This document shows positions 21,781-28,092 of a stretch of DNA of 43,103 bases, piece by piece; the first letter of the stretch is position 1, and every line of letters begins with the position of its first letter. Source of the DNA: Myxococcales bacterium (GTDB taxonomy: Bacteria > Myxococcota_A > UBA796 > GCA-2862545); assembly GCA_019634415.1 (NCBI GenBank), contig JAHQVJ010000084.1, forward strand, positions 1-43,103. The letters run 5' to 3'. The position numbers and the translations under genes were made by a program. The notes under the pieces were generated by a model. That model was not told the origin of the DNA, made no database searches, and was given only the letters and a program-made list of their open reading frames with translations.

Positions 21781-22718
21781 CGCAGCGTCCGCTCGTGGTC
21801 ACGCCGGGGGATCCCCTCGGAGTGGGGCCGGAGGTGGCGTGCCGTGCGTTGGTGGAGTGGGCGGGATCGGTCGTGCTCGTGGGGCATGGCGAGGCTGTTC
21901 GCTCCTGGGCCGCTCGGATCGGCGTGGACGTGGAGCCCGTGGACGACGTTCGGGCGGTGCCCGGAGCGGTGGCGCTCCTGGATCCCGGCGACGACGCCGA
22001 GCCAGTGGAGGTCGCCTCACTGCGCGTGGGGGTTCGAGCGTGTCTGGAGGGGCGCGCGCGCGGCCTCGTGACCGGACCCATCCACAAGGGGCGGCTGGCG
22101 GCCCGTGGCTTCGCTCACCCAGGGCACACCGAGTTCCTCGCTGAGCTGTGTGGCGTGTCTCGCCCCGTGATGGCCTTCGTGGGAGGTCGCGTGCGTGTCG
22201 CGCTGGTGACCGTGCACATCCCCGTGGGCCGCGTCGCTGCTGCCCTGGACGTCGACGTGATCCGTCACACCATCACCATGGCCCACGAAGCGCTCGTGCG
22301 GCAGCTCGGGCTGCAGGCGCCTCGCCTGGCGGTGTGCGGCTTGAATCCCCACGCCGGGGACGGGGGCGTGATCGGCCACGAAGACCTGGAGGTGGTGGCT
22401 CCCGCCGTCGAGCGTGCCCGCGCTGCGGGCATCGAGGCGATGGGCCCCATGAGCGCCGAGGCGGCCTTTCGAGTGGCGCTGACGGGTGGCTGCGATCTGG
22501 TGGTGGCGATGTACCACGACCAGGGGCTGGCGCCGCTGAAGGCCCTGGAGTGGCGGGATCCGACCGAGCCTCGCTCCGTGAACTGGACGCTGGGCCTCCC
22601 CATCGTGCGCTGTGGCGTGGACCACGGAACGGCCGACGACATCGCCGGGCAGGGCGTCGCCGACCCGGCGTCGATGGTCGCCGCCCTGGCGCTCGTGGAG
22701 TCGTTGACGACGCCGTGA
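21777..22718 (+). CDS. pdxA: 4-hydroxythreonine-4-phosphate dehydrogenase PdxA
   Basis: Oxidises 4-phosphohydroxy-L-threonine in the DXP-dependent route to pyridoxal 5'-phosphate (with PdxJ); cytoplasmic, NAD- and metal-dependent. It is 313 residues, slightly short for the family (about 325-335). Motifs are TPGDPLGVGPEV (9-20), VTGPIHKG, the metal-site HPGHTEFLA, GLNPHAGDGGVIG, MYHDQGLAPLK and the end-region DHGTADDIAGQG. The ATG overlaps the stop of the SurA-like gene. The gene ends before the metal-response operator of the next operon, so it closes this one. Confidence 0.95.
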   Translation: MTQRPLVVTPGDPLGVGPEVACRALVEWAGSVVLVGHGEAVRSWAARIGVDVEPVDDVRAVPGAVALLDPGDDAEPVEVASLRVGVRACLEGRARGLVTGPIHKGRLAARGFAHPGHTEFLAELCGVSRPVMAFVGGRVRVALVTVHIPVGRVAAALDVDVIRHTITMAHEALVRQLGLQAPRLAVCGLNPHAGDGGVIGHEDLEVVAPAVERARAAGIEAMGPMSAEAAFRVALTGGCDLVVAMYHDQGLAPLKALEWRDPTEPRSVNWTLGLPIVRCGVDHGTADDIAGQGVADPASMVAALALVESLTTP

Positions 22719-22735
22719 GCGACCTCGCTCCAACG

Positions 22736-22753
22736 TTTGAAGATTCCTTCAAA
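22736..22753 (+). promoter_or_regulatory. Probable ArsR/SmtB-type operator of the CDF-arsR operon
   Basis: TTTGAAG (22736-22742), ATTC, CTTCAAA (22747-22753) is a perfect 7-4-7 palindrome. It contains the TGAA-N6-TTCA core typical of zinc-responsive SmtB/CzrA-type operators. It lies 29 bases upstream of the exporter start, where a repressor would block transcription, and the same operon encodes an ArsR-family protein with an alpha5-type zinc site. The match is by pattern; binding is not shown. Confidence 0.65.
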
Positions 22754-22782
22754 TGAGATAGACCTCCTTCAGAGGGGGCGTC

Positions 22783-23712
22783 TTGGGGCATCACCATGGC
22801 CACGGCCACCATCACCACCATGGTCACACCCACGGAGCCGACAGCCGGCGCGCCTTGCTGGTGGCCCTCGTCCTGAACGCCGCCTTCTTGCTCGTGGAGG
22901 TCGGGGCCTGGTGGGTCACCGGATCGCTGGCGTTGCTGTCGGATGCCGCCCACATGCTGTCCGACGTGGGGGCGCTGGCGCTGGCCTTGGGGGCGGCTCA
23001 GCTCGCACGTCAGCGTCCCTCCGCCTCCATGACCTTCGGGCTCGCACGTGCCGAGGTGCTGGGGGCGTTCCTCAACGCCCTCGCCCTGGTGGGGATCAGC
23101 GTGGGGATCGTGTGGGAGGCCGTGGTGCGCTTGTCGGGTCATCCGCCTCACGTGCCCGAGGGGCCCGTGCTGGTGGTGGGCCTGGTGGGCCTCGCCATCA
23201 ACCTCGGCAGCGTGTTCGCGCTGATGGGGTCCGATCGCACCAACCTCAACGTGCGTGGCGCCTTGTGGCATCTGCTCGCGGATGCGCTGGGCTCGGTGGG
23301 GGTGGTGGTGGCGGCCCTGTTCCTGATGGCCGGGGTCGGCGAGGCCGACGCCGTGGTGTCGCTGGCCGTTGCGGCGCTCGTGGCCGTGAGCGGTGTGCGG
23401 CTGCTTCGAGATGCCGGCCGGGTGCTCATGCAGCTCCCGCCTCCCCACGTCGACGTGGCGGTGCTGCGGGACGTGCTGTGCGCCGTGCCCGGTGTTCGGG
23501 GGCTGCACGATCTGCACGTGTGGTCGCTGGACGGGCACGAGCCCATCGTGAGTGCGCACCTCGTGGTGGATGCCGATCACGAAGCCCTCGTCGTGCAGCG
23601 CGATGCCCTGCGGCTGCTCGGCGAGCATGGCGTGGAGCACGCCACGCTGCAGCTCGAGCGAGGGCAGGGGTGTGCAGCGGCCGACTGCGGGGTGATGTCA
23701 CGTGTCGCCTGA
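22783..23712 (+). CDS. CDF-family divalent metal exporter, CzcD/ZitB-like
   Basis: An inner-membrane proton-coupled cation diffusion facilitator of 309 residues, probably exporting Zn2+ (perhaps Cd2+ or Co2+). It has a His/Gly-rich N terminus (GHHHGHGHHHHHGHTHG, residues 2-18) and six membrane segments. The metal-site HxxxD pairs are DAAHMLSD in the second span and LWHLLADALG in the fifth. A C-terminal cytoplasmic ferredoxin-like domain contains LHDLHVWSLDGHEP. The start is TTG at 22783 with GAGGGGG upstream; no in-frame ATG precedes the His stretch. The 3' end overlaps the arsR-type gene by 11 bases, and the operator palindrome upstream suggests metal-induced expression. Confidence 0.92.
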   Translation: MGHHHGHGHHHHHGHTHGADSRRALLVALVLNAAFLLVEVGAWWVTGSLALLSDAAHMLSDVGALALALGAAQLARQRPSASMTFGLARAEVLGAFLNALALVGISVGIVWEAVVRLSGHPPHVPEGPVLVVGLVGLAINLGSVFALMGSDRTNLNVRGALWHLLADALGSVGVVVAALFLMAGVGEADAVVSLAVAALVAVSGVRLLRDAGRVLMQLPPPHVDVAVLRDVLCAVPGVRGLHDLHVWSLDGHEPIVSAHLVVDADHEALVVQRDALRLLGEHGVEHATLQLERGQGCAAADCGVMSRVA

Positions 23713-24040
23713 GTGCGCCGACGAGCCCGAGGGCACCCCAGCGCCCGAGCTACTGGAGCGGACCGCGCAGTGGCTGGCGGTGCTCGCCCACCCCGTCCGG
23801 TTGGCGGTGCTGTGTGCGCTGGATGCGTCTGGCCCGCTGACCGCCGGCGCGCTCCAGGAACAGCTCGGTATCGAAGCCTCAGCGCTGTCCCACCACCTCC
23901 GTCCCATGCGCCGGGCACGACTGGTACGGGTACGACCGGAGGGGAGGCATCGAATCTACGCCCTCGACGATCACCACGTGGCGCACATCGTTCGCGACGC
24001 AATGCGTCACGTGTCAGAGGATGACCGCCCCGTCGGGTAA
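23702..24040 (+). CDS. ArsR/SmtB-family metal-sensing repressor with alpha5 site
   Basis: A 112-residue winged-helix repressor. The recognition region SALSHHLRPMRRARLVRVRPEGRHRIYAL (split here across helix and wing, residues 60-88) is typical. The C-terminal helix holds Asp90-x-His92-x10-His103-x2-Glu106, exactly the spacing of the alpha5 zinc site of SmtB (D-x-H, then H-x2-E). The alpha3N ELCVCD motif of cadmium/lead sensors is absent, which points to zinc sensing. The start is GTG at 23702, within the end of the exporter gene. It likely represses the operator at 22736-22753 and is relieved by zinc excess. Confidence 0.92.
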   Translation: MSPECADEPEGTPAPELLERTAQWLAVLAHPVRLAVLCALDASGPLTAGALQEQLGIEASALSHHLRPMRRARLVRVRPEGRHRIYALDDHHVAHIVRDAMRHVSEDDRPVG

Positions 24041-24065
24041 GGTTTCGACGTCTGGGACGGGCAGC

Positions 24066-25397
24066 ATGGACGGATGGGTGGACTGGGCAGTGGGAACGGG
24101 GATCGGAGGCGCTGGCCTCCTGGTCGTCGCCTACCTCGGCCTCGAGGTCCTCTCCGGTCCGTCCGACATCGAGCGTCTCCAGCAGAAGATGGGAAGCGGA
24201 GCCACTCTCTTCGCCGCTGTGTCGCTGCCAGCTGCCGTGGATGCCGAGCCCGAGGTTCGACGGGAGCTGAAGGCCAACCGGCGCGATCTGCGCGGCATCG
24301 TGCGCTGGAGCGAAGACGGCCTGGTGGTGGTCCAGACCGACACCTTTCGGGTGCGTCTCGACGAGTCCGCGCTGTCGCACATCGACTGGGGAGGGGCGCA
24401 CGCGCTCGATGACGAGCTGTTCCACATGGCGCGGGATCTGATGGCGGAGGTCCGCACCGGCTTCGCCAACTCCGAGATCGTGGCGGTGGAGCCTGGCGAG
24501 CTCAAGGGGTACCTCTGGGAGCCCCTCGTGCAGCCCTATCGAGTGGATCTGCCGCACGCCTGGGCCGAGCAGCTCAACGTGGTGATCGGGCTGTCGGCCC
24601 ACGACGGTCGTCTGTACGACGTCGCGCTCACCGATGCCGAGGGCCGTCCCCTGCAGTGGCGTGGTCACGCGCTGCGCCTCACCTTCGACGAGGAGGTGGC
24701 CTGGGGCGTTCCCCTGGGTCCCGACATGGTGAAGGTGGAGAGCGTTCCCCTGAAGTTCCTCGGAGCGCGCACCTTGTGGTCGGACGAGCCGCCACAGGTA
24801 CCTCGGGATCTACCGTGGCACCAGCGCGCCTTGAATCATCCCCTCGCGCTGTCCGAGGCGCGCAGCGAAGGTGTGGTCTCGGCACACCTGGGCGACGTCG
24901 TCACAGCCGAGCTTCCGCGGGCGCTGTGCGAGCCCGAGGCGGCGGGGCCGGCCACCCACGCTCGCATGCTGTGGCAGAGCGACTCCGGCGTGGCCTCCTT
25001 CAGCGCCTTGAAGGGCGCGGTGTCGTCGGAGTGCGAGCTGTGGTTCATGGCCAGCCCGCAGGTCTCGCTCGTGCTCGATGACGCCGTGACGGGTCACGTG
25101 ATGCTCACGGCTGCGGTGACGTCGGCGGGGCGCACGGTGTGGGAGGAGCAGGTAGGTGTCACCCACACGGGCGGGGGCTTGCGGTTGGGGCGGCCCGTGT
25201 TCGAGGGCCAGCTTCCCTCTCGTCTCCAGGTGGAGGATCTCTCCTTCGAGCTGTCCACCACCATGTCGCTGACGTGCAACCAGGAGTCCGGCGAGGGCCA
25301 GTCCAAGGTCTACCTGACGGGCATCGCTCGTCCGCGTGTGCACTGGCGTTGTCCGGTCACCGAGGCGCCGCGGTCGGCGCTCGCGGGCATGCGCTGA
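24066..25397 (+). CDS. Unknown protein with N-terminal membrane anchor
   Basis: Not recognised. It is 443 residues from the ATG at 24066. One hydrophobic segment (about 10-30, GTGIGGAGLLVVAYLGLEVL) is followed by a long soluble region that appears beta-rich in its second half. Residues about 30-125 are charged, with Arg/Asp-rich helices; the region from 125 on has alternating hydrophobic strands and no catalytic motif I can name. Upstream in-frame starts inside the arsR-type gene are less likely. The stop is three bases from the convergent SRPBCC gene. Codon use is like its neighbours, so it is a real gene of unknown role. Confidence 0.7.
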   Translation: MDGWVDWAVGTGIGGAGLLVVAYLGLEVLSGPSDIERLQQKMGSGATLFAAVSLPAAVDAEPEVRRELKANRRDLRGIVRWSEDGLVVVQTDTFRVRLDESALSHIDWGGAHALDDELFHMARDLMAEVRTGFANSEIVAVEPGELKGYLWEPLVQPYRVDLPHAWAEQLNVVIGLSAHDGRLYDVALTDAEGRPLQWRGHALRLTFDEEVAWGVPLGPDMVKVESVPLKFLGARTLWSDEPPQVPRDLPWHQRALNHPLALSEARSEGVVSAHLGDVVTAELPRALCEPEAAGPATHARMLWQSDSGVASFSALKGAVSSECELWFMASPQVSLVLDDAVTGHVMLTAAVTSAGRTVWEEQVGVTHTGGGLRLGRPVFEGQLPSRLQVEDLSFELSTTMSLTCNQESGEGQSKVYLTGIARPRVHWRCPVTEAPRSALAGMR

Positions 25398-25400
25398 GCG

Positions 25401-25982
25401 CTACAGCTTCATGTTCACCGGGGAATCCCGGTGGCGCGTCACCGGGAGCGTCAGCTCCAGCTCGTCCTCGTTGTTCCGCTCGTCCACCTCCTGCGGCATG
25501 CCGTGGAAGTCGCGGAAGCCGTGGCGGAGCACCCGTTGGCGCCGCAGCTTCAGGGGGAGATCCTCCACCCACACCTTCTCGTTCCAGGTCTCGATCATGG
25601 ACGGGAGCATCAAGCCCAGCAGGCGGCGCCAACCGAACAGCAAGAACTTGTAGTTCATCCCGATCCGACAGCGGTCTCGCCCAAGCTGCTCCACGGTGAT
25701 GGTGGTGATGGAGGGAACGCTGAACAGACCTAGGTTGAACACCTGAATCGTGTGCTCGTCGCGCTGGATCATCACGTTGAGGGACTTCGACGTGAGGAAC
25801 CGGATCAGGGGCAGTCGGTAGGTGAGCAGGTAGACCGCCATCCGCTCGTCTTCGAACAGGATCTTGGCGTTCGTGTAGTTGTCGTGCACCACGTACAGGT
25901 GCTCGTGGTCCCAGTAGTTCCAGAACACGACCCCTGGAGCCACGTCGATCTCGCGCTCGAAGCTACGCTCGACGAGCTTCAC
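25401..25982 (-). CDS. SRPBCC-fold protein with Rieske-oxygenase iron motif; catalytic half of a split oxygenase (candidate)
   Basis: A 193-residue protein. Residues 25-33 read D-HE-H-LYVV-H, that is Asp25-x2-His28-x4-His33. This is the exact mononuclear-iron motif of ring-hydroxylating Rieske oxygenases (Asp205, His208, His213 in naphthalene dioxygenase). A possible third carboxylate ligand is Asp141 in WVEDLPLKLRRQ. Length and strand pattern fit an SRPBCC (catalytic-domain) fold. The GTG start at 25982 overlaps the stop of the Rieske gene by four bases (GTGA), and the order Rieske-then-catalytic equals the domain order of a normal alpha subunit. The motif is seen; the two-protein oxygenase is inference. 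A non-catalytic SRPBCC protein is the alternative. Confidence 0.72.
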   Translation of the reverse strand: MKLVERSFEREIDVAPGVVFWNYWDHEHLYVVHDNYTNAKILFEDERMAVYLLTYRLPLIRFLTSKSLNVMIQRDEHTIQVFNLGLFSVPSITTITVEQLGRDRCRIGMNYKFLLFGWRRLLGLMLPSMIETWNEKVWVEDLPLKLRRQRVLRHGFRDFHGMPQEVDERNNEDELELTLPVTRHRDSPVNMKL

Positions 25983-26371
25983 GGCGCGATCACCAAGAGC
26001 TGATCGCCGTCGATCCGGTGATCGTAGGGGCGGAGGCGGCCCTTGAAGGGAAAGCAGCCCAGTGGTGCGCGGCGGCCTTCGATGATGGTTCGCACGAGCG
26101 AGCGGCTTCGGTACGCCTCCGGACGGGTGAGGCTGCGCCCGTCCGAGACGTCGAACTTCCAGCCGTGCCACCGACACCGCAGGATGCCGTCCGACGGTGA
26201 GTAGTCGAAGTCACCGCCGAAGTGGGGACACACCGTCGACAGCACTTTGACGTGACCTTCTCGGTAGAACGCCGAGATCTCGTCGCCGAGCTCGTCTATC
26301 CAGCGCGTCACGCGTCGCTCGCGCTGCAGCGTCGCGACGGAGCAGAAGGGGTGGGCCTGTGCTGGGGGCAT
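25979..26371 (-). CDS. Rieske [2Fe-2S] domain protein
   Basis: A 130-residue electron-transfer protein. The cluster ligands are Cys48-Pro-His50 and Cys66-Arg-Trp-His69, 15 residues apart, as in Rieske oxygenases (CPHFGGDF, then RCRWHGWKFD). The aromatic HGWxFD pattern after the second pair is typical of oxygenase-type Rieske domains. No signal peptide is seen, so it is cytoplasmic. The ATG at 26371 has GAGGAG five bases upstream. It ends where a full-length Rieske oxygenase would continue into the catalytic domain; here the catalytic-like domain is a separate overlapping gene. It could alternatively be a ferredoxin component. It diverges from a methyltransferase gene 104 bases away. Confidence 0.85.
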   Translation of the reverse strand: MPPAQAHPFCSVATLQRERRVTRWIDELGDEISAFYREGHVKVLSTVCPHFGGDFDYSPSDGILRCRWHGWKFDVSDGRSLTRPEAYRSRSLVRTIIEGRRAPLGCFPFKGRLRPYDHRIDGDQLLVIAP

Positions 26372-26475
26372 CTCGCTCCTCGAACCCGCTAGGGAAGCTT
26401 GACAGAAGTGCACGACGAGATCCACCCTGGGTCGGGGCCGACGGTGATGAACGGGCCCCTGCAAGGGAGAGCGTC

Positions 26476-27147
26476 GTGGATGGAGTGCCCGTCAACAGCG
26501 AAGCCTGGTCCGAAGAGGCCGCCGTTCTGGTGGACAGCCCGCTGGTGCGAACCTACCGTCGTTGGATGCTGGGATTTGCCGAATTCGACCGCTTGGCCGC
26601 CGACCGTCAAGCGCCCCTGATCGACGTGGGCTGTGGGACGGGGCCATTCCTGACCTGGTTCCACAACGACGGCTACGACAACCTCCACGGCATCGAGCCC
26701 GATCCTGCCGCCGTCGAGAAGATTCCTGCCGTGCTGCAGGCCGATGTGCGCGTCTGTGGTGCCGAGCAGATCGACTTCCCCGACGAGCACTTCGACGTGG
26801 TGTTCATCTACTGCGTGTTGCACCATCTGGTGGGGCTCGAGGCCTACCGGCAGGCCTGTCGAGAGGTGGAGCGCATCCTGAAACCCGGGGGGCGCGTGTT
26901 CATCATCGAGCCCGGCCGCTACCGGCTCTTCCTGTGGCTGGAGCGCACGGCGCAGGTGCTCCAGTACGTGTCCAAGACCATGCGTGCGTGGTGGCGAACC
27001 ATGGAGGAGGAGCGACCCGAGCAGCACTTCTTCATGAAGAACCACGACGTGATCCGGCAGACCCTGCTGGACCTGGGGCTCAGCCCGGTGGTGGACCGCT
27101 ACGTCTTCTACAACTGGGTCTTCACAGCGGAGAAGCCGGGTCGCTGA
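26476..27147 (+). CDS. Class I SAM-dependent methyltransferase
   Basis: A 223-residue methyltransferase of the Methyltransf_11/25 type. Motif I is DVGCGTG (50-56) in a Rossmann start, followed by the acidic GIEPD. The post-motif region FDVVFIYCVLHHL and the KPGGRVFIIEP strand are standard. The C-terminal third (RTAQVLQYVSKTMRAWWRT region) is helical with aromatic residues and may bind a lipophilic substrate. The start is GTG at 26476 with GGGAGA upstream; a GTG three codons later is also possible. The substrate is unknown. Its position between the Rieske pair and glycosyltransferases suggests tailoring of a small molecule or lipid. Confidence 0.88.
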   Translation: MDGVPVNSEAWSEEAAVLVDSPLVRTYRRWMLGFAEFDRLAADRQAPLIDVGCGTGPFLTWFHNDGYDNLHGIEPDPAAVEKIPAVLQADVRVCGAEQIDFPDEHFDVVFIYCVLHHLVGLEAYRQACREVERILKPGGRVFIIEPGRYRLFLWLERTAQVLQYVSKTMRAWWRTMEEERPEQHFFMKNHDVIRQTLLDLGLSPVVDRYVFYNWVFTAEKPGR

Positions 27148-27211
27148 CGGATCGGGCCAAGGACAGAGTTGCATCGAGGGTCAGATATATCACGAAACTG
27201 CGGGATCCCTC

Positions 27212-27248
27212 AGATTTGGAAATCTTCCAGGGCGGCACGATGTATAGT
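27212..27248 (+). promoter_or_regulatory. Palindrome and possible -10 element upstream of the GT2 gene
   Basis: AGATTT-GG-AAATCT (27212-27225) is a perfect palindrome in a locally AT-rich patch of an otherwise very GC-rich window. TATAGT at 27243-27248, 26 bases before the GTG at 27274, is the best -10-like sequence nearby. No good -35 is seen at the right spacing, so an activator-dependent promoter is possible. Role inferred from position only. Confidence 0.35.
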
Positions 27249-27273
27249 CGGCGCTCTCTGCGAGAGGTCTCGA

Positions 27274-28092
27274 GTGGAAGCGCGTGGTCCCCGCACCCTG
27301 ATCTTCGTTCCGACGTACAACGAGCGTGAAAACGTCGTTCTACTCGTCTCCGCCATTCGCGATCTCGCGCTGGACGTGGACGTGCTGCTGCTGGATGACA
27401 ATTCCCCAGATGGCACTGGTGAGGTCATTGAACGGCTTTCGGAGGATGATCCGCGCATATATACGATTCACCGTAAGGGGAAACTTGGTGTGGGCTCTGC
27501 CCACAAGGTCGGGATCGGCTGGGCCTACGAGCGGGGCTACGAACGGCTCATCACGATGGACTCGGACTTTGCGCATCCGCCGGAGTACTTGCCGCGTCTG
27601 ATCGAGGCAGCGGATGGGTACGACGTGGTGGTGGGCTCCCGCTACCTCCGTGAGCACAGCCTCGACGACTGGCAGCTGCACCGGCGCATCCTCACCCAGG
27701 TGGGGCACTTCCTCACGGTGACCCTGCTGGGCATGCCCTACGACGCCACGGGTGCGTTTCGACTGTACCGGCTGACCCGGATCCCCCGGGAGCTCTTCGA
27801 GCTCGTGGCGTCCGACAGCTACTCGTTCTTCTTCGAGAGCCTCCACCTGGTGCACTACAACGGCTTCGACGTGGGCGAGGTGCCCATCCACGTGCAGGGT
27901 CGGACGTTCGGGACCTCGAAGATGCGCACCACCGACGTGGCCACCAGCGTGCGGCTGCTGATGGAGGTGTTCGCCGCCCGGGTGCTGTGGCCTCGCCGCC
28001 TTCGCTTGCCCGAGGATCGGACCACCGTGAGCTGCCCGGCGCCTGCCGCCGCGCCACCTGCGGTGGAGGTCGATGCCGCTAGGCCGGGTTGA
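27274..28092 (+). CDS. GT2 glycosyltransferase, polyprenol-phosphate mannosyltransferase (Dpm1) type
   Basis: A 272-residue family 2 glycosyltransferase. It likely transfers a sugar from an NDP-sugar (GDP-mannose by homology) to a polyprenyl phosphate at the inner face of the membrane. Motifs are VPTYNERENV (N-terminal nucleotide binding), LLDDNSPDGTGE, the DxD-type MDSDFAHPPE and the acceptor-side GSRY. It has no membrane domain and ends in a Pro/Ala-rich tail. The start is GTG at 27274, with a GAGAGGT site upstream; longer in-frame starts read into the AT-rich leader. Its 3' end overlaps the convergent GT87 gene by 14 bases. A polyprenyl-phosphate mannose made here would be the donor a GT87 enzyme needs. 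Confidence 0.86.
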   Translation: MEARGPRTLIFVPTYNERENVVLLVSAIRDLALDVDVLLLDDNSPDGTGEVIERLSEDDPRIYTIHRKGKLGVGSAHKVGIGWAYERGYERLITMDSDFAHPPEYLPRLIEAADGYDVVVGSRYLREHSLDDWQLHRRILTQVGHFLTVTLLGMPYDATGAFRLYRLTRIPRELFELVASDSYSFFFESLHLVHYNGFDVGEVPIHVQGRTFGTSKMRTTDVATSVRLLMEVFAARVLWPRRLRLPEDRTTVSCPAPAAAPPAVEVDAARPG

